A stretch of 41,825 nucleotides of DNA from Acetofilamentum sp. (GTDB lineage: Bacteria; Bacteroidota; Bacteroidia; Bacteroidales; DTU049), in contig DYON01000002.1 in NCBI GenBank assembly GCA_020720525.1, forward strand, positions 1 through 41,825, given 5' to 3'. Of the stretch, positions 39,617-41,825 are shown piece by piece; positions within the stretch are counted from its first letter, which is position 1, and every line of letters begins with the position of its first letter. The position numbers and the translations under genes were made by a program. Below the pieces are notes generated by a model that worked only from the letters and a program-made list of their open reading frames with translations, did no database searches and was not told the DNA's origin.

Positions 39617-41539
39617 CTATTTCTTCACAAAAGAACCGCTGTAATTCCAGCCACTCCCTTCAACAACAACTTGATAGAGACCAGCAGCAAGCGCCGAAAT
39701 GTTGGTTGCTTGACCACTTAGAAAACTCGATTTAAGCACAACAGCTCCACGAGAGTCGTAAACTGTAAGTGCTAATTTGAGTTCAGCCGAACCGCAAGAA
39801 ATAGTTATTTGATTGGATGCTGGATTGGGGAAAATAGATATTTCGGGAACTATTTGCTCGCCAACACTTAAAATCATACTGTTGTTTGCCGATAAAAGCC
39901 AAAGAGTTGGGTCGAAGCGAACTGAATCGGGATACGCATGATATACAAAGCGGAATTCTTGTCCCGAAAAAGTACTATTGAAAACAACGGTGGTATCGAT
40001 ACCATTGTTCCAAAAAGTGATGGGAACGGGCATTTCGAAAAAGCTAACCGATGAATGACTTTGAGTTTGATTGATAACAACGCTAACTGTATCGTCTGAT
40101 AAATACGAAATTTGTGTCTGGTAGCTGGGATAGCCTTCTCCATACAACCAATCGGCGAAAAACTCGGTCAAATCGAGGCCAGATGAAGTTTCGAGATGAG
40201 CAATGAGATCAGGCGATTTAGCATAATCATATTTATTTGACGGATCGTTGAAATAATTTCGAATTCCCTGAAAAAACGCACTATCGCCAGTAACCCACCT
40301 CAACATGTGCAGTACGTATGCGCCTTTGTAGTAACTTAAACGCGAAGAAAAAACCCGACCGACATCGGTTGTATCGTAAACATATACCGAACCATCAGGT
40401 GCTGAAATAACTGTGTTGATTGCCATTTGCTTCCAAGGCATCCAGTACAAATCGGTGGGAAAAAACCTCTCGTAATTTAGAGCAGTGAAATAGGTTGCAA
40501 AACCTTCGTTGAGCCAGATATCGTGCCAGCTACCACAAGTAACTGCATCGCCAAACCATTGGTGAAGCAGTTCATGTGCCATAAGCTCATAGCCAAAACC
40601 AACCATAAAGCTCATCGTCTGATGCTCCATTCCTCCACCCCAGCCAAACTGAGCATGACCATATTTTTCGCTCATATATGGATAGGGAGCAATGATAGAG
40701 TCATAGAATTGCATCACAGGCGCAAGTGTTGGTGTTGATCCCTGCGCATTTAAAAGATCCTCTGGAAAAACATAATTCAACACCGGCAGAGAGCCTTGCG
40801 ATAAGGAAAAATTGTCTGTGTAAATGCTGTAATCGGTTACAGCAATAGCAATAAGGTATGCAGCAATAGGATAGCGATGTCTCCAATGAGCAGTTGTTGC
40901 TGCACCCACTGTTTCGGAAACCAACAATCCATTTGATGCAGCATGGTAACCGTTTGGATGTGTAACATAAACGTCGATTGAATCGATTTTGTCGCTCAGA
41001 TCGTTTTTGCAAGGCCACCATTCATAAGTACCATAAGGCTCCGACAAGGTCCATAAAACTGGCGTATTGCTAGTTCCATGAACACCTGTTACAAATGAAC
41101 CAAACGAACCAGTTGCTAAACTCGGCGTTCCGTGATAAAAAATGGTAATACTATCGAGTGTTCCAGCTATAATTGCTGGAAATCCTGTTATAGAAACAAC
41201 ATCAGTAACATGAACTGACATGGCAGGAGCTCCATGATACTTAACCGAATCGACCCACATGCCTACTTCGAGCGAAAAATCAAGCTGAGTTAAATTATTC
41301 TGAACAGCAACAAAATACGAGGTTACCGTGCCGCTGATGGCATTCAAAGCTGGGTCAACTGTCCAATTGAAACGATGGTACTTGAGATCGTATTCATGAC
41401 CAACAAATACGGGAGCTTTCATCATCTTCGATGCTCTAAATGCATCGTTGCGAGCAATCTCGTTGGTTGCGTTTATGTCTATTTGTGCCGAAAGCGACAA
41501 ACATAGAGCCGTAAAAAAGAAAAATATGGCAGTTTTCAT
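39617..41539 (-). CDS. Secreted M1-family aminopeptidase with T9SS type A sorting domain
   Basis: A 640-residue zinc metallopeptidase. Signal peptide at about 1-18 (cleaved near LSAQ). The M1 beta-sandwich domain is at about 45-245, and the catalytic domain includes the exopeptidase motif GGGMEHQ (301-307, the His variant of GxMEN), the zinc motif HELLHQWFGD (His322, His326) and Glu345 in LNEGFAT. A possible catalytic Tyr lies in SYYKGAY. The C-terminal T9SS sorting domain at about 565-640 has ISIFPNPASNQ, LTVYDSRGAVVL and LAAGLYQVVV. The protein is therefore expected on the cell surface or outside, releasing N-terminal amino acids from peptides. It is convergent with the TPR gene, with a 49-base gap. 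The ATG at 41539 starts the signal peptide. Confidence 0.95.
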   Translation of the reverse strand: MKTAIFFFFTALCLSLSAQIDINATNEIARNDAFRASKMMKAPVFVGHEYDLKYHRFNWTVDPALNAISGTVTSYFVAVQNNLTQLDFSLEVGMWVDSVKYHGAPAMSVHVTDVVSITGFPAIIAGTLDSITIFYHGTPSLATGSFGSFVTGVHGTSNTPVLWTLSEPYGTYEWWPCKNDLSDKIDSIDVYVTHPNGYHAASNGLLVSETVGAATTAHWRHRYPIAAYLIAIAVTDYSIYTDNFSLSQGSLPVLNYVFPEDLLNAQGSTPTLAPVMQFYDSIIAPYPYMSEKYGHAQFGWGGGMEHQTMSFMVGFGYELMAHELLHQWFGDAVTCGSWHDIWLNEGFATYFTALNYERFFPTDLYWMPWKQMAINTVISAPDGSVYVYDTTDVGRVFSSRLSYYKGAYVLHMLRWVTGDSAFFQGIRNYFNDPSNKYDYAKSPDLIAHLETSSGLDLTEFFADWLYGEGYPSYQTQISYLSDDTVSVVINQTQSHSSVSFFEMPVPITFWNNGIDTTVVFNSTFSGQEFRFVYHAYPDSVRFDPTLWLLSANNSMILSVGEQIVPEISIFPNPASNQITISCGSAELKLALTVYDSRGAVVLKSSFLSGQATNISALAAGLYQVVVEGSGWNYSGSFVKK

Positions 41540-41561
41540 TGATAATTGTTTTCTTGTAGAG

Positions 41562-41569
41562 CAAAAATA
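41562..41569 (-). promoter_or_regulatory. -7 element for the M1 aminopeptidase gene
   Basis: The minus strand reads TATTTTTG, a perfect TAnnTTTG, 22 bases upstream of the ATG at 41539. A TTTG 23 bases further upstream (41596 to 41593) could be a -33 element. Confidence 0.55.
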
Positions 41570-41825
41570 CGATTAATTGGTTGCAAAACAATCAAAATAC
41601 ATAGAAAATGCAACAACGATTCAAAAAGCGGCTTCATTGGAAGCAAGTTTTCTAATTCATGAATTTGGCTTTTGGGGATTCATATCGACACAACTAATCA
41701 TCGGTCGCAAATGAAAAAAACAAAAAAGTCTCAAATTGAACCCTTGCGTCCCCCAGTGGGACAAAAACCCACTTTGGCATCTTATGGATGTTTTTGCAAC
41801 TTGTTGTTTGTCTGATATATAAGCA
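41570..41825. other. Intergenic end of the window
   Basis: No coding frame is evident. Short GC-rich arms at 41748-41772 (GTCCC...GGGAC and GTGGG...CCCAC, sharing bases) could form alternative 5-bp hairpins, but none is long enough to call. The neighbouring gene on the right is outside the window. Confidence 0.5.

Noticed and set aside
41748..41772. Inverted repeats GTCCC/GGGAC and GTGGG/CCCAC as a terminator or repeat
   Set aside because: The arms are only 5 bp, share bases, and lack a following T-run, so they could arise by chance.
1..41825. CRISPR array, tRNA, rRNA or complete insertion sequence
   Set aside because: No regularly spaced direct repeats, cloverleaf-like sequences, rRNA signatures or transposase genes were seen on either strand.

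Overview
The window is a stretch of chromosome from a Bacteroidota bacterium, most likely a Bacteroidales/Marinilabiliales-like or uncultivated relative. The evidence is a full-length SprA (the type IX secretion translocon), two proteins ending in T9SS type A sorting domains, a PorE-like OmpA protein, an S46 dipeptidyl-peptidase, and repeated promoter elements of the Bacteroidota type (TTTG, about 19-22 nt, then TAnnTTTG) in place of Shine-Dalgarno-led starts. About 33 genes were called. No tRNA, rRNA, CRISPR array, prophage or complete insertion sequence was seen.

Layout. 1-2.7 kb: an ORF6N-domain gene, riboflavin synthase and an M24B aminopeptidase (minus). 2.9-5.5 kb: peptidase T with a POT-type peptide permease (plus). 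5.5-6.3 kb: an 870-base gene-free region holding REP-like repeats and several hairpins. 6.3-17.7 kb (plus): malic enzyme, ruvA, the 7.2-kb sprA, gcvH and two tandem TonB-like proteins. 17.7-18.9 kb (minus): a U32 peptidase-family protein. 19.0-20.8 kb: three small exported helical proteins. 20.8-22.5 kb (minus): aspS. 22.6-28.5 kb (plus): an OmpA protein overlapping tadA, a PorE-like TPR/propeller/OmpA protein and an S46 peptidase. 28.6-29.9 kb (minus): a hypothetical protein and a nitrilase-family omega-amidase. 30.1-35.0 kb (plus): a tight run of PASTA protein, T9SS cargo, rluD-type pseudouridine synthase and ABC permease. 35.0-37.0 kb (minus): yraN, a beta-barrel protein, ubiX and a protein made of 25-residue repeats. 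37.0-39.6 kb (plus): a TPR hybrid-kinase-like protein lacking the phosphoacceptor histidine. 39.6-41.5 kb (minus): an M1 aminopeptidase with a T9SS tail.

Two themes link the genes. One is envelope biology and type IX secretion: SprA, a PorE-like anchor, two cargo proteins, TonB-like energy transducers, OmpA anchors and a PASTA protein. The other is peptide use: PepT with a POT permease, M24B, S46 and a secreted M1 peptidase, which suggests a protein- or peptide-consuming lifestyle.

I did not find a clear new multi-gene system. The best leads are the TPR/pseudo-hybrid-kinase (His replaced by Glu507), the S46 peptidase with Ile at the specificity position that is Gly in DPP7 and Arg in DPP11, the 25-residue repeat protein, the tandem secreted paralogues that switch between lipoprotein and soluble export, and the structured intergenic region with a possible minus-strand RNA. 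Several starts were moved from the longest open frame because the upstream TTG/GTG codons lie within a promoter -7 element or ahead of a clear signal peptide.
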